DNA of 47,653 bases from positions 1-47,653 of the IMG/VR virus record IMGVR_UViG_3300024239_000128; one strand, given 5' to 3'. Origin of the DNA: a virus. The notes under the pieces are model-generated. The model did no database searches, was not told the DNA's origin, and worked only from the letters and a program-made list of their open reading frames with translations. Shown here piece by piece: positions 7,512 through 14,693 of the stretch. How positions within the stretch are numbered: the stretch's first letter is position 1; each line of letters starts with the position of its first letter. Position numbers and translations under genes: made by a program.

Positions 7512-7757
7512 TCAGCTCGCCCTCTTCTTCCGAACAGGCTTGCGAAGCACGTCCCAACGAAAGTTTGGGAACAGCTCTTCGCAAACAACACGCTTGCCCG
7601 TCGCCTCTTCGATCACGGGGCAGTGCTCAGAAGGCAAAGGGCGCGAGCCGTTAACCCACTGGCTAACCGACTGCGGGCTAACGCCGAGGATTGCTGCCAA
7701 TGCCTTCTGGCTGCCAACTATCGAGATGGCCCTTTCCAGGCCGAGGTTTCGGTCCAT
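7512..7757 (-). CDS. Cro/YdaS-like repressor
   Basis: An 81-residue HTH protein. I start it at 7757 (MDRNLGLERA); the open frame goes 19 codons further but runs into the operator and promoter. The HTH is GSQKALAAILGVSPQSVSQW (about 14-33), followed by NGSRPLPSEHCPVIEEATG as in YdaS/Cro proteins that bind short palindromes. It is the first gene of the leftward early operon and faces the CI repressor across the shared operator region. It presumably turns down CI and early transcription after induction. Confidence 0.85.
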   Translation of the reverse strand: MDRNLGLERAISIVGSQKALAAILGVSPQSVSQWVNGSRPLPSEHCPVIEEATGKRVVCEELFPNFRWDVLRKPVRKKRAS

Positions 7758-7768
7758 ATGTGGTCCTA

Positions 7769-7784
7769 AAGCATCACTTGCCTT
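7769..7784. promoter_or_regulatory. Degenerate operator-like site
   Basis: AAGCATCACTTGCCTT is an imperfect relative of the AAGCAAT/ATTGCTT repeats nearby. It overlaps the -35 of the repressor promoter. It is a candidate for a weaker CI/Cro site. Confidence 0.35.
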
Positions 7785-7806
7785 AATACTAAACCAATGC
7801 TTTATA
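7778..7806 (+). promoter_or_regulatory. Candidate repressor promoter (PRM-like)
   Basis: TTGCCT (7778-7783), 17-base spacer, TTTATA (7801-7806). The predicted start near 7813 is about 40 bases before the ATG at 7854 and excludes the ATG at 7797. This supports 7854 as the start of the CI gene. Confidence 0.5.
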
Positions 7807-7823
7807 TAAAGCAATCATTGCTT
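7798..7823. promoter_or_regulatory. Overlapping palindromic operators of the immunity switch
   Basis: TGCTTTATATAAAGCA (7798-7813) is a perfect 16-bp palindrome. AAGCAATCATTGCTT (7809-7823) is a second perfect inverted repeat with a one-base centre. They overlap the -10 boxes of both divergent promoters. The shared half-site AAGCA recurs at 7849-7859 and at 11209-11234, as expected for CI/Cro sites. Confidence 0.7.
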
Positions 7824-7831
7824 GCATGCAA
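7804..7831 (-). promoter_or_regulatory. Candidate leftward early promoter
   Basis: Minus-strand TTGCAT (7831-7826), 16-base spacer, TTATAT (7809-7804). It would start cro transcription about 40 bases before its ATG and is fully covered by the palindromic operators. Confidence 0.45.
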
Positions 7832-7853
7832 GTCGCACGAGCACAATCAAGCA

Positions 7854-8894
7854 ATGCTTTCTCCCGACGCCATACAAGAACTGCTTTCGTCCCCTCCTAC
7901 CGATCTCGCCTCGAAAGTGGCGGCGACAGTGGGACGCGGGCGTGTTTCCGCTCGAGAAGTCGCAGATGCCTGCGGCGTCACGGTTCAAGCAATCAATGGG
8001 TGGAAGACCAATGGGCGCGTGGCGAAACAGCACATAAAGACGCTGGCACGCCTTACGGGGCTTCCAGTGTCCTGGTGGCTTCCTGGGGATGATGGGCAAG
8101 AAGACGAAGCGCCAAGCGGGCGCCCATGGCCTTTCAGTTCAATAAGCGAGGCGGACGTCCGGCGGCTTTCGTCATCGCAGTTGAACGCATTGGATGGAGC
8201 CATTGCGCTAGCTGTCGCACAACTGCGGTTTGGTCTGAATGTATCGAAGGTGCCGGCGCATCAACCGGCCGCCCAATACGGTGGCTTGGTCGACATCGAT
8301 GCAGCACGGGACGAATTCCCAATGGCGCTGGGCGACATGTCAGCAGCTCCCTGGGATGGCGGAAAAACAACGCGACAGTCCGAGCAAGAGTCGTTGACGC
8401 GCCTCAGTCGCGCCGAGAACCTCGTGACGAACGTGAGCCCGGGCGAACCCCATCCGGCCAACGACAAGTTCGAGAAGGTTGCTGAACTCGCCGACGTACG
8501 CCTGGCCGCAGGTGACGGGATAGAGAACCATGGGGAAGAGCAAACCGGAGTCGTTCAGTTCCGGCGCTCTTTCCTGCGATCTGTTGGCGCCGACGGCGGC
8601 CGCGGTCGTGTCGTGTACGCCAGGGGAGACAGCATGGAGCCGGACATTAGGGACGGTTGGGCGCTGCTGGTTGTACCGGTGGAGAACCTCCTCCCCCAAG
8701 ACATCGTGCTCGGGAACGTATACGCCATCAATTACGACGGGAAGATGCTGGTTAAGACCGTCACGAGGGACGAGCTGACGGGGCGCTGGGTGGCCAGATC
8801 GAAGAACCGTCGATATCAAGACATTCCGCTCCAAGGCGACGCCAACGTGCGAATCCTTGGCCCCGTGGTCTGGGCCGGCGGCATTCTGCGCTAG
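7854..8894 (+). CDS. CI-type repressor with S24/LexA protease domain
   Basis: A 346-residue repressor from the ATG at 7854 (MLSPDAIQELL). The N-terminus has an HTH (VSAREVADACGVTVQAINGW), then a linker, then a C-terminal LexA/S24 domain: ARGDSMEPDIRDG carries the nucleophile Ser260 and KMLVKTV the catalytic Lys301. It should bind the palindromes at 7798-7823 and 11209-11234 to hold both early promoters off, and cleave itself when RecA is activated by DNA damage. It is longer than lambda CI because of an extended linker (about 85-190). An upstream ATG (7797) lies inside the operator and is less likely. Confidence 0.92.
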   Translation: MLSPDAIQELLSSPPTDLASKVAATVGRGRVSAREVADACGVTVQAINGWKTNGRVAKQHIKTLARLTGLPVSWWLPGDDGQEDEAPSGRPWPFSSISEADVRRLSSSQLNALDGAIALAVAQLRFGLNVSKVPAHQPAAQYGGLVDIDAARDEFPMALGDMSAAPWDGGKTTRQSEQESLTRLSRAENLVTNVSPGEPHPANDKFEKVAELADVRLAAGDGIENHGEEQTGVVQFRRSFLRSVGADGGRGRVVYARGDSMEPDIRDGWALLVVPVENLLPQDIVLGNVYAINYDGKMLVKTVTRDELTGRWVARSKNRRYQDIPLQGDANVRILGPVVWAGGILR

Positions 8895-8943
8895 CCACCG
8901 AGCGATTTTGTGTGCGCCTGACTTCCAAATGGGACCGAACGAT

Positions 8944-9333
8944 ATGATCCGAACAGTTCTTTTTGTGCTCGTTGCTGGACTGACCGGCTGCGCCGCGGTA
9001 CAGAATATCTCAGCCTCGGACATAAGGAATCCAGAGCATTTAAGGGCGGAAAGGGAGCTCCCCCTCACAATTGCTCAGATCAGCCAAGCACTCTATGAGC
9101 ACCGCTCGAAATGCAGCGACGCCGGCCAGGTTGTCCAGAACCCGGGCAATGCCAACGAAGGACTCATCACGATAGAAGTTCCAGGGCTTTCTAAGGGCAG
9201 CGTTGCGCTCTTGGTCGATCTGCGCCAAAGCGGCAACTCGACCAATGCAAAAGCCTATACGTACTACTCAACCTGGAAGGGCCAGGTAGACAACCTCTTC
9301 AAGGCTATTGAGGCCCCTGGGAAGTGCGACTAA
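8944..9333 (+). CDS. Lipoprotein in the immunity block
   Basis: A 129-residue protein with a lipoprotein signal: MIRTVLFVLVAGLTGCAAV, lipobox LTGC, acylated Cys16. The start at 8944 places the hydrophobic signal at the N-terminus; the open frame begins upstream but that part is not signal-like. The mature part has no recognised domain. It follows the CI gene by 49 bases on the same strand and may be expressed in the lysogen. Such prophage lipoproteins often alter the envelope or block superinfection, but this is inference. Confidence 0.75.
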   Translation: MIRTVLFVLVAGLTGCAAVQNISASDIRNPEHLRAERELPLTIAQISQALYEHRSKCSDAGQVVQNPGNANEGLITIEVPGLSKGSVALLVDLRQSGNSTNAKAYTYYSTWKGQVDNLFKAIEAPGKCD

Positions 9334-9390
9334 ACCGGCCTAGCAGAATAGGCTAGCGCCAGGCTGCGGGATGATGAGGCGGGGCAGTGG

Positions 9391-9888
9391 GTGCGGTCGC
9401 AAGGAAATTTCTGTGACGAACAAAGGACAGTGTTGAACAAGATCCCAGAAGCGGAAGCCAGGGCAATCCTTGCAACTCCTCGGACGTGCGAGGACTGCCG
9501 CCCATGGACGCCCCAGAAGCAACTGATTGGGGCTTACAAGACTGACACTGGCTTACTAGATCCGGCAGGGGTACGAAGCGGCCTGTTTGTTGATCTTTAC
9601 TTCTATAGAAGCCCAAAGACCAACATATGTGTCTACAAGTTCAGCGTCTTCAAGATGACCCCATCCGGCTCCGCGCGGGTGTATCAGCTCGACGTGCGGC
9701 GATCGCCCAAGCCGATCAAGGACGCGCATGGCATGGCTCATGAGCATTTCGGCAACGGACGCACTGACGGTGATGCTTCCTGGAACTCATGGAGTTACAA
9801 CGAAGTCATGCATTACTTTTGCCGTCAAGCTAACATAACCTTTGACCCGGCCCTTAGCCACCCCGAACATTTTGAGTTGACATCGTGA
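9391..9888 (+). CDS. Partner of the DUF1828-type gene (DUF6978-like?)
   Basis: A 165-residue soluble protein with a GTG start at 9391 (a TTG at 9433 is an alternative). It has Cys pairs near the N-terminus (TCEDC), a beta-rich centre (LFVDLYFYRS, then CVYKFSVFKM), and a His/Trp-rich stretch (GMAHEHFGNGR, then WNSWSYNEVMHYFC). It resembles the small proteins that precede DUF1828 genes in prophages and plasmids. Its stop overlaps the next GTG start by 4 bases, so the two form one unit. Function is unknown. Confidence 0.65.
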   Translation: MRSQGNFCDEQRTVLNKIPEAEARAILATPRTCEDCRPWTPQKQLIGAYKTDTGLLDPAGVRSGLFVDLYFYRSPKTNICVYKFSVFKMTPSGSARVYQLDVRRSPKPIKDAHGMAHEHFGNGRTDGDASWNSWSYNEVMHYFCRQANITFDPALSHPEHFELTS

Positions 9889-10637
9889 TCTGCTCGACGA
9901 TTGCAGACCTCTTGGGAATGCAGTGCTTCCCTCTGAACGATAGTGGGTCCATCGCTATGTTGGACACACCGTTTTCGTTCGCCGATGGCGATGATTTTCC
10001 TGTGTTTGTTGAAAGCAGCGCTGGACAGGTGCGGTTCTTCGATGACGGGATGGTGATGCTCCACTTTCTTGGCGCCGGCCTGCGGCTGGACGACAGACGG
10101 AAGACGAAATTCTTAAGGAAGACCGCGGAACCCCACGGGGTAAGGCTGACTGATGAAGGTGTCCTGGAAGTTTGGGCGGTCGACGGACAAGCTCCGGTCG
10201 CCTTTGCCAAGTACATGAGCGCTCTCTTGGCTATTGTGGAATGGGAGCGGGCAAACTCGGACCTGGATACCGATCTAACAATGTTTATAGAAGAGGTAGG
10301 TCTATGCCTGCGGTCTTGGCGTCCGTCCTCTAAGATCATCCCGCTTCCAACTTATTCTGGGATTACACGGCAGTCCTACTCTCTCGACTACGTAGTGGAC
10401 GGAGAGCCATATATAGCATCCGGTTCTCATCCAAATACCATAAGCGCTGCTATCAAGAAGATCCTGGATATAAAGTCTCTCCCCGAGAACAGTGACCTAT
10501 CCTTCACTGTAGTCGTGGATGACCGATCTAACCCGGACGTCTTGAACAAAGACGGGATGGTCCTGCAAGCCGTAGCAAAGGTGCTGCCGTTTACCCGTCT
10601 TGAACGACTAGCAAACGCTTCACCCATCTCACACTAG
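9885..10637 (+). CDS. DUF1828/DUF1829 domain protein
   Basis: A 250-residue protein starting GTG at 9885. The N-terminal part fits DUF1828: CFPLNDSGSIAMLDTPFSFADGD style, with FFDDGMVMLHFLG near 48. The C-terminal half (from about 135) fits the DUF1829 position, with SYSLDYVVDGEPY. The family has no established activity. It is translationally coupled to the preceding gene and lies in the lysogen-expressed block next to CI, where phages often keep superinfection or defence cassettes. The two are likely to act together; the role is open. Confidence 0.72.
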   Translation: MICSTIADLLGMQCFPLNDSGSIAMLDTPFSFADGDDFPVFVESSAGQVRFFDDGMVMLHFLGAGLRLDDRRKTKFLRKTAEPHGVRLTDEGVLEVWAVDGQAPVAFAKYMSALLAIVEWERANSDLDTDLTMFIEEVGLCLRSWRPSSKIIPLPTYSGITRQSYSLDYVVDGEPYIASGSHPNTISAAIKKILDIKSLPENSDLSFTVVVDDRSNPDVLNKDGMVLQAVAKVLPFTRLERLANASPISH

Positions 10638-10647
10638 TAGGACAGCC

Positions 10648-10673
10648 ATAAAGCCACCTCCGGGTGGCTTTAT
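10648..10673. terminator. Terminator after the two-gene cassette
   Basis: ATAAAGCCACC and GGTGGCTTTAT form an 11-bp perfect stem with a 4-base loop, 10 bases after the stop at 10637. The A/T-rich stem ends suggest it works in both directions. Confidence 0.7.
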
Positions 10674-10740
10674 CGCGTTTACACCACATCCGCGGCGACG
10701 GACCAGCCTGAGTGCGTACTGGCGCGTTAGACTTCCAGTC

Positions 10741-11139
10741 ATGCTAGCGATCATCTTCTTCTGGCTGCTCTTCGCCGTCGTCGTCGGGATGATGGCCGCT
10801 GGCCGCGGGCGCAGTGGCTTCGGCTGGTTCATCCTCGCCTGCCTGATTAGCCCGCTGGTCGCGGGCGTGTTCGTCCTCCTGGTGACGAACAAGGCCGCGG
10901 AGCGCGGGCGCCCTCACCCGTCTACCCACGTCAAGTGCCCGGACTGCAAGGAGCTGATCCTTAAGGATGCCAGGGTCTGCCGCTTCTGCGGCTGCAAGCT
11001 ATCTCCCCCTCCGGCTGCCACGCCACAATCGCCTGAGCCTAGCTTCGTACAAGATCTGCGCGACATGGGGGCCACCAAAGTCATCTACTGGGCTGGCCTG
11101 GCAGCCGTCGCCGCCGTACTGCTGGCCTGGAAGATGTAG
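10741..11139 (+). CDS. Membrane protein with zinc ribbon
   Basis: A 132-residue protein with two hydrophobic segments at 3-20 and 27-49, a zinc ribbon (Cys66, Cys69, Cys80, Cys83), a Pro-rich linker and a third hydrophobic segment near 112-130. It is the last gene of the immunity block, with terminators on both sides (10648-10673 and 11168-11190), so it has its own transcription unit. Such small membrane proteins in the immunity region may act in superinfection exclusion. This is inference. Confidence 0.72.
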   Translation: MLAIIFFWLLFAVVVGMMAAGRGRSGFGWFILACLISPLVAGVFVLLVTNKAAERGRPHPSTHVKCPDCKELILKDARVCRFCGCKLSPPPAATPQSPEPSFVQDLRDMGATKVIYWAGLAAVAAVLLAWKM

Positions 11140-11167
11140 CACTTCCCCGGCATTCTGCAGATATCCC

Positions 11168-11190
11168 AGCCGCCCTCGAGGCGGCTTTTT
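11168..11190 (+). terminator. Intrinsic terminator of the immunity block
   Basis: AGCCGCC and GGCGGCT form a 7-bp stem with a 5-base loop, followed by four Ts. It separates the zinc-ribbon gene from the rightward early promoter. Confidence 0.8.
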
Positions 11191-11208
11191 CACGCCCCAA
11201 CATAAATC

Positions 11209-11242
11209 ATTGCTTGCTTTTAAGATAAAGCAATGGTTTAAT
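11209..11242 (+). promoter_or_regulatory. Rightward early promoter with repressor operator
   Basis: TTGCTT (11214-11219), 17-base spacer, TTTAAT (11237-11242) is a good promoter. It overlaps ATTGCTT (11209-11215) and AAGCAAT (11228-11234), the same half-sites as in the CI/Cro intergenic region 3.4 kb away. This is the likely start of the operon carrying the DGR, recombination genes and integrase, and it should be silenced by CI. Confidence 0.65.
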
Positions 11243-11391
11243 TAACTCACGCCGCAACCGCGGCTACGAAACAAGCCCTCGGCCTCGTACCCAAGCGAGA
11301 GGACGTTACCGCCACAAAGTCGGGTGGGCATTGGGAGCAGTACCAGCAGTACCCGCTCTTTAACAACCTGCAAGCCATGGAATACGCCTAA
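11242..11391 (+). pseudogene. Protein-like frame without a start codon
   Basis: After the short ATG-GTT-TAA at 11233, the same frame stays open to TAA at 11389 and encodes about 49 residues of natural-looking protein (KQALGLVPKRE, GGHWEQYQQYPLFNN). It has no ATG, GTG or TTG start. It may be a broken gene, a frame using a rare start, or part of a leader RNA. The rest of the 489-base gap to 11628 shows no gene; a GC-rich stretch with small inverted repeats runs from 11391 to 11610. Confidence 0.3.
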
Positions 11392-11628
11392 AGCCGCAAG
11401 GCTGTTAAGCGCAGGTGGCAATCCCCCACGCCTGAATGCATAGACCGGGGGCTATCACCGACACGCCTGATCTCAAGTGGGGATCACAAAGGGTGTGCAC
11501 GGGATTGAAGAGGCGCCTACAGACCGCGAGCCAGCATTGCTGGGAGTTGCGTGGATGTGGGCGCCCCGGAATTTCATCCGTCAGCCCGTTCTATGAGCGA
11601 TGGCTGACGAATGAACAAGGAGATTGGG

Positions 11629-11895
11629 ATGTCTGATTTGGATGCTGGCTACGACTTCACCGGCCTAACGCAAGCGCAGGAATGGCTGATCTGTTTGCAG
11701 GGTTGGCACGTTGGCAAGAAGTATCCCGATGGCTCACCTTGGCCGCAGCCCAGCAAACGCACGGTGAAGAAGTTGATTGACCGAGGCTTGGTCGTTGAGC
11801 GGAAGGTGGACATGCCCGTGCGCGGCGGCTTTGTGATGGTCACCGAGTACGAAGTGCCGCTGGCCGTCCACCTTGCGTACTGCATGAGCCAGTAA
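11629..11895 (+). CDS. Small winged-helix-like phage protein
   Basis: An 88-residue protein. I start it at 11629 because AAGGAGAT sits seven bases before that ATG; an ATG at 11611 lies ahead of this site. It has a helical N-terminus (TQAQEWLICLQGW), a SKRTVKKLIDRGLVVERKV segment like the recognition helix and wing of a small winged-helix protein, and a hydrophobic end. It is the first intact gene of the rightward operon and precedes the first DGR target. A DNA-binding role is possible. Confidence 0.65.
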   Translation: MSDLDAGYDFTGLTQAQEWLICLQGWHVGKKYPDGSPWPQPSKRTVKKLIDRGLVVERKVDMPVRGGFVMVTEYEVPLAVHLAYCMSQ

Positions 11896-11982
11896 TCCTG
11901 CGCCGTGACAGGACGCAGACACATGACCAACCAATGCCAGCCCATCCGGGTTCTGGCATTTTCATGAACCTGGGAAGACAAC

Positions 11983-12435
11983 ATGACCAATCAATTCGTA
12001 GTTGGCCAATACGCCGAGGGCCAGGGCGGTATCTATATCGGCGTGACCGCGCAAGGGCGTCATTTGTTCGCTGCCGCAGCGCCGCTGGATGGCGAGTTCG
12101 AATTCGGCGGCTACGGCGACGAGCTGGAGGGCTATTCCGATCTCGATGGCGCCGAGAACACCCGCAAGCTGCTAGAGCGCGGCGGCCATACTGCGGCCCT
12201 GGCTGCGTCCGAATATACGGCAGACGACCATTCCGATTTCTACCTGCCGTCGCATCGGGAGCTTCTCCAGATCGTCGCTGTCGAGGGCTTCAACGACAAC
12301 GGCGATTACTCCTGGACCTCGACGCCCTGCGGCTCCTACCACGCCTGGGCGGTGGGTTTCGAGTACGGCCCCGTCAGCCGCTGGCTCCGCTTCGTCGAGT
12401 TCCGGGTGCGTCCCGTCCGCAGCATCATCGCTTGA
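11983..12435 (+). CDS. DGR target protein 1 (DUF1566/C-type-lectin fold)
   Basis: A 150-residue protein, almost entirely one DUF1566-type domain. It has GQGGIYIG near the N-terminus, SDFYLPSHRELLQI (the family's D-x-x-LP-x-x-x-EL motif) near 86-99, and a C-terminus with GSYHAWAVGFEYG and EFRVRPVR. Its last 33 codons are variable repeat VR1. It has no signal peptide, membrane segment or tail-attachment domain. It lies about 2.7 kb ahead of the other two targets and is paralogous to them. In DGRs this fold presents diversified residues on a stable ligand-binding surface. The ligand is unknown. Confidence 0.87.
   Translation: MTNQFVVGQYAEGQGGIYIGVTAQGRHLFAAAAPLDGEFEFGGYGDELEGYSDLDGAENTRKLLERGGHTAALAASEYTADDHSDFYLPSHRELLQIVAVEGFNDNGDYSWTSTPCGSYHAWAVGFEYGPVSRWLRFVEFRVRPVRSIIA
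12323..12422 (+). repeat. DGR variable repeat VR1
   Basis: Aligns without gaps to the template at 16775-16874. Excluding the last triplet, 17 positions differ and 13 of these are adenine in the template. The others are G-to-C, G-to-A, G-to-T and T-to-G. The adenine bias shows past retrohoming; the other changes show drift of this copy or of the template. Confidence 0.85.
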
Positions 12436-12450
12436 TCAATTCAACCTTTT

Positions 12451-12470
12451 CGCCCCGGCCTGCCGGGGCG
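12451..12470. repeat. Hairpin after VR1
   Basis: CGCCCCGG, CCTG loop, CCGGGGCG: an 8-bp stem with a 4-base loop, 15 bases after the target-1 stop. A hairpin or cruciform just after VR is needed for target recognition in the BPP-1 DGR. It could also serve as a terminator, but it has no T-run. Confidence 0.7.
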
Positions 12471-12605
12471 GCCTCTTCGAAAGCGGATGCTCTATGCCGC
12501 GTCCGGTCTTCCTAGGTTTGAACCGGGGATGCCGTGGCCACTAGTGTGCAGCGAGTAGAAATCGTCCGGGCCGAGCGCCGGAGCTGGAACCGTAACCAGC
12601 ATCAC

Positions 12606-12728
12606 GGCTTCTCAAGTCGGCGCATCCAGGCGCATCGCCCTAGCCGCGATGCGATCCCTAACTTTCAACACGTGCGAAAAGCCCAAGCCCTGCTTTATGG
12701 GCACTTGGGTGTGCCGACTTGAGAAGCC
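12606..12728. repeat. Long inverted repeat / possible structured RNA
   Basis: GGCTTCTCAAGTCGGC (12606-12621) and GCCGACTTGAGAAGCC (12713-12728) are perfect inverted repeats. Pairing continues inward for nine more positions using G-U pairs, giving a stem of about 25 bp. Inside is a second hairpin, CGCATCGC (12631-12638) with GCGATGCG (12646-12653). The region has no convincing gene, so it may be a non-coding RNA, a leader element or a cruciform. A further repeat pair, GCAGCCTCCCT (12732-12742) and AGGGAGGCTGC (12820-12830), encloses a 15-codon frame (MDVHGVALGYLWGIG). Together these account for the gap 12471-12848. Confidence 0.6.
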
Positions 12729-12848
12729 TACGCAGCCTCCCTCCCCTCCCTCAAGCTCCTCAGACATACCGGCATGGACGTTCATGGCGTGGCGCTGGGC
12801 TATCTGTGGGGAATCGGCTAGGGAGGCTGCACCTAATAAGGAATGACC

Positions 12849-13181
12849 ATGGGGACTCGCCCTAAGTTCACCTTCGATCCACCCCAGGAGATCTACGACA
12901 TGCGGTATGCAGAGGTCGTAAAAGAAATCGAGGCGGACCTGTTCAAGTGGCGCCACCAGGTCATCGAAGCCTTTGAGCGCGAATTCCCCGACGAGGACGC
13001 CGAAATGCTGGCGTTCATCGCAGGCAACGCAGATCAGCCGGAGAAGATTCTTGAGCTGGCAGCGTCTGGAATCCTGGGACCTGAATGCCGCGATCAGATG
13101 ACACTGGCTATCGCGCATCTTGCCGACTACCACACCAAGCAATACGTACGCGGCTACTGGCCGGATTGGGGAAAGGAATGA
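12849..13181 (+). CDS. Hypothetical acidic early protein
   Basis: A 110-residue protein. AAGGA lies six bases before the ATG at 12849 (MGTRPKFTF); an ATG at 12843 is also possible. It is helical and acidic, with no recognised motif. It heads a short run of coupled genes that leads into the recombination ATPase. Confidence 0.65.
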   Translation: MGTRPKFTFDPPQEIYDMRYAEVVKEIEADLFKWRHQVIEAFEREFPDEDAEMLAFIAGNADQPEKILELAASGILGPECRDQMTLAIAHLADYHTKQYVRGYWPDWGKE

Positions 13182-13402
13182 GCAAACGAGCCAAGAGGAA
13201 GAAGTACCGCCGCGAAGAACATGGACCCATGCTTGTCGCCTTCATGTCAGCCTGGGACCACGACGATCTTGCCGATGGTGCGTGGCAAGCGGTGCTGGAA
13301 TCCGGCGGTGAAGCGTTCGCCAAAGAGTACCGGATTGCAATATCCGGCTTCGATGCATTCATGGAATACGTCATGCTCAACGACAAAGGGGAAGCCCCGT
13401 GA
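13178..13402 (+). CDS. Hypothetical small protein (74 aa)
   Basis: 74 residues, start ATG at 13178 overlapping the upstream stop by 4 bases. It has a very basic N-terminus (MSKRAKRKKYRRE) followed by a helical acidic part (AWDHDDLADGAWQAVLESGG). The basic tail suggests nucleic-acid contact. Family unknown. Confidence 0.65.
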   Translation: MSKRAKRKKYRREEHGPMLVAFMSAWDHDDLADGAWQAVLESGGEAFAKEYRIAISGFDAFMEYVMLNDKGEAP

Positions 13403-13569
13403 AACGCCTCCTACGCTGGCTTATCCAAATAGACGCCCATGAACGCGCCGCAGTATTTGCCGTCATCTGCACCATCGTAGGCGTAATGGCAGCCCTACAG
13501 CACTCTGACCAGAGATCTAACGAACTCTGGGCCAAGGACGGCGGTACGGCTGTCGCTGCTAAGGAATAG
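13399..13569 (+). CDS. Small single-pass membrane protein (56 aa)
   Basis: A GTG start at 13399 overlaps the upstream TGA by 4 bases, and the frame ends at the TAG two bases before the next ATG. It begins VKRLLRWLIQ, has one hydrophobic segment (AAVFAVICTIVGVMAALQ, about 17-34) and a polar tail. The exact fit between neighbours argues that it is real. Function is unknown. Confidence 0.6.
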   Translation: MKRLLRWLIQIDAHERAAVFAVICTIVGVMAALQHSDQRSNELWAKDGGTAVAAKE

Positions 13570-13571
13570 AC

Positions 13572-14693
13572 ATGTCACTCTTTCAACGAGCTACGAATAC
13601 CCAGGCCTACCTGAAGGCCGGCATCATGGGCTTTGCTGGCGACGGCAAGACCTACACTGCATCCGAGATTGCGATTGGCTTGGTGGAGTTGATGCGCCAG
13701 CGCGAACTGCCCGCGGGCAACAACCCGGTCATGTTTTTGGACACAGAAACCGGGTCCGATTGGGTGAAGCCGCGCTTCGACGCTGCCCATATCGAACTGT
13801 TCACCGCAAAGACGCGGGCGTTCGTGGACCTGCTGACCGCTGTCCGGGAAGCTGAATCGTCCGGCTCGGTTCTGCTGATCGATTCCATCAGCCACTTCTG
13901 GCGCAACCTGACCGAAGAGTACGCCCAGCGCAAGAACCGCAAGCGCGGCCTGGAATTCCAGGACTGGGCGTGGCTCAAGGCTGAATGGGGCAAGTTCACC
14001 GATCTGTTCGTCAATAGCAAGTGCCACATCATCATGTGCGGCCGCGCTGGCTACGAATACGACTTCTTCGAGAACGAGTCTGGCAAGAAGGAACTGACCA
14101 AGACTGGCGTCAAGATGAAGGCCGAAACCGAAACGGGCTACGAGCCGTCCATTCTGATCCTGATGGAAAAGAACCAGGAACTCATCGAAGGCGGTGGCAC
14201 TCGGGTATGGCGTACTGCAACTGTCCTCAAGGACCGCAGCACCCGCATCGATGGAAAGACGTTCGAAAATCCGACCTTCCGCGACTTCCTGCCGCATATC
14301 GAATTCCTGAACCTTGGCGGCGAACACTTGGGTATCGACACCAGCCGCACCAGCGAAGAACTGTTCGCAGAGGACGGGGAGCCGCGCTGGCAGAAGGAAA
14401 AGCGGATGAAGGAAATCGCGCTTGATGAGATCGCCGAGATCATCGGTAAGCACCATCCTGGCCAATCCGCTGACGCCAAGAAAGCCAAGGGCGATCTGCT
14501 CGAAGACGTGTTCGGCAGCCGCTCCTGGGAGCGCATCAAGTCCTTCGACTGGCCGACCATCAACATGTTTCGCGATGACCTCTGGGTGAAGCTGGAAGGC
14601 AAGCACTATGCCTGGGAGAAACCTGACGCCCCGACCGATCCCGAGGAAACTGCGGACGAAACCAATCTGATCCCTGAAGGAGCGGCAGCGTAG
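13572..14693 (+). CDS. RecA-fold ATPase (Sak4-like recombinase)
   Basis: A 373-residue P-loop protein with Walker A GFAGDGKT at 20-27, Walker B LLID at 101-104, and the DTETGSDW and [11 protein letters not shown] segments typical of phage RecA-like AAA proteins. Sak4 proteins anneal and exchange single strands with help from SSB. The next gene is SSB, overlapping by one base, which is the standard Sak4-SSB pairing. The C-terminal 100 residues are a separate helical region. With NinB and Ref in the other operon, the phage appears to carry its own recombination set. Confidence 0.83.
   Translation: MSLFQRATNTQAYLKAGIMGFAGDGKTYTASEIAIGLVELMRQRELPAGNNPVMFLDTETGSDWVKPRFDAAHIELFTAKTRAFVDLLTAVREAESSGSVLLIDSISHFWRNLTEEYAQRKNRKRGLEFQDWAWLKAEWGKFTDLFVNSKCHIIMCGRAGYEYDFFENESGKKELTKTGVKMKAETETGYEPSILILMEKNQELIEGGGTRVWRTATVLKDRSTRIDGKTFENPTFRDFLPHIEFLNLGGEHLGIDTSRTSEELFAEDGEPRWQKEKRMKEIALDEIAEIIGKHHPGQSADAKKAKGDLLEDVFGSRSWERIKSFDWPTINMFRDDLWVKLEGKHYAWEKPDAPTDPEETADETNLIPEGAAA

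Noticed and set aside
12534-12722. 62-codon plus-strand frame in the inverted-repeat region
   Set aside because: No ribosome-binding site, Arg/His-rich shadow composition, and it spans the RNA-like stem.
12606-12728. A small transposon-like element (MITE)
   Set aside because: The repeat ends are not flanked by a target-site duplication, and inner G-U pairing favours an RNA structure.
13575-14606. 343-codon minus-strand frame
   Set aside because: Antisense to the RecA-like ATPase gene, which has clear Walker motifs and a coupled ssb.
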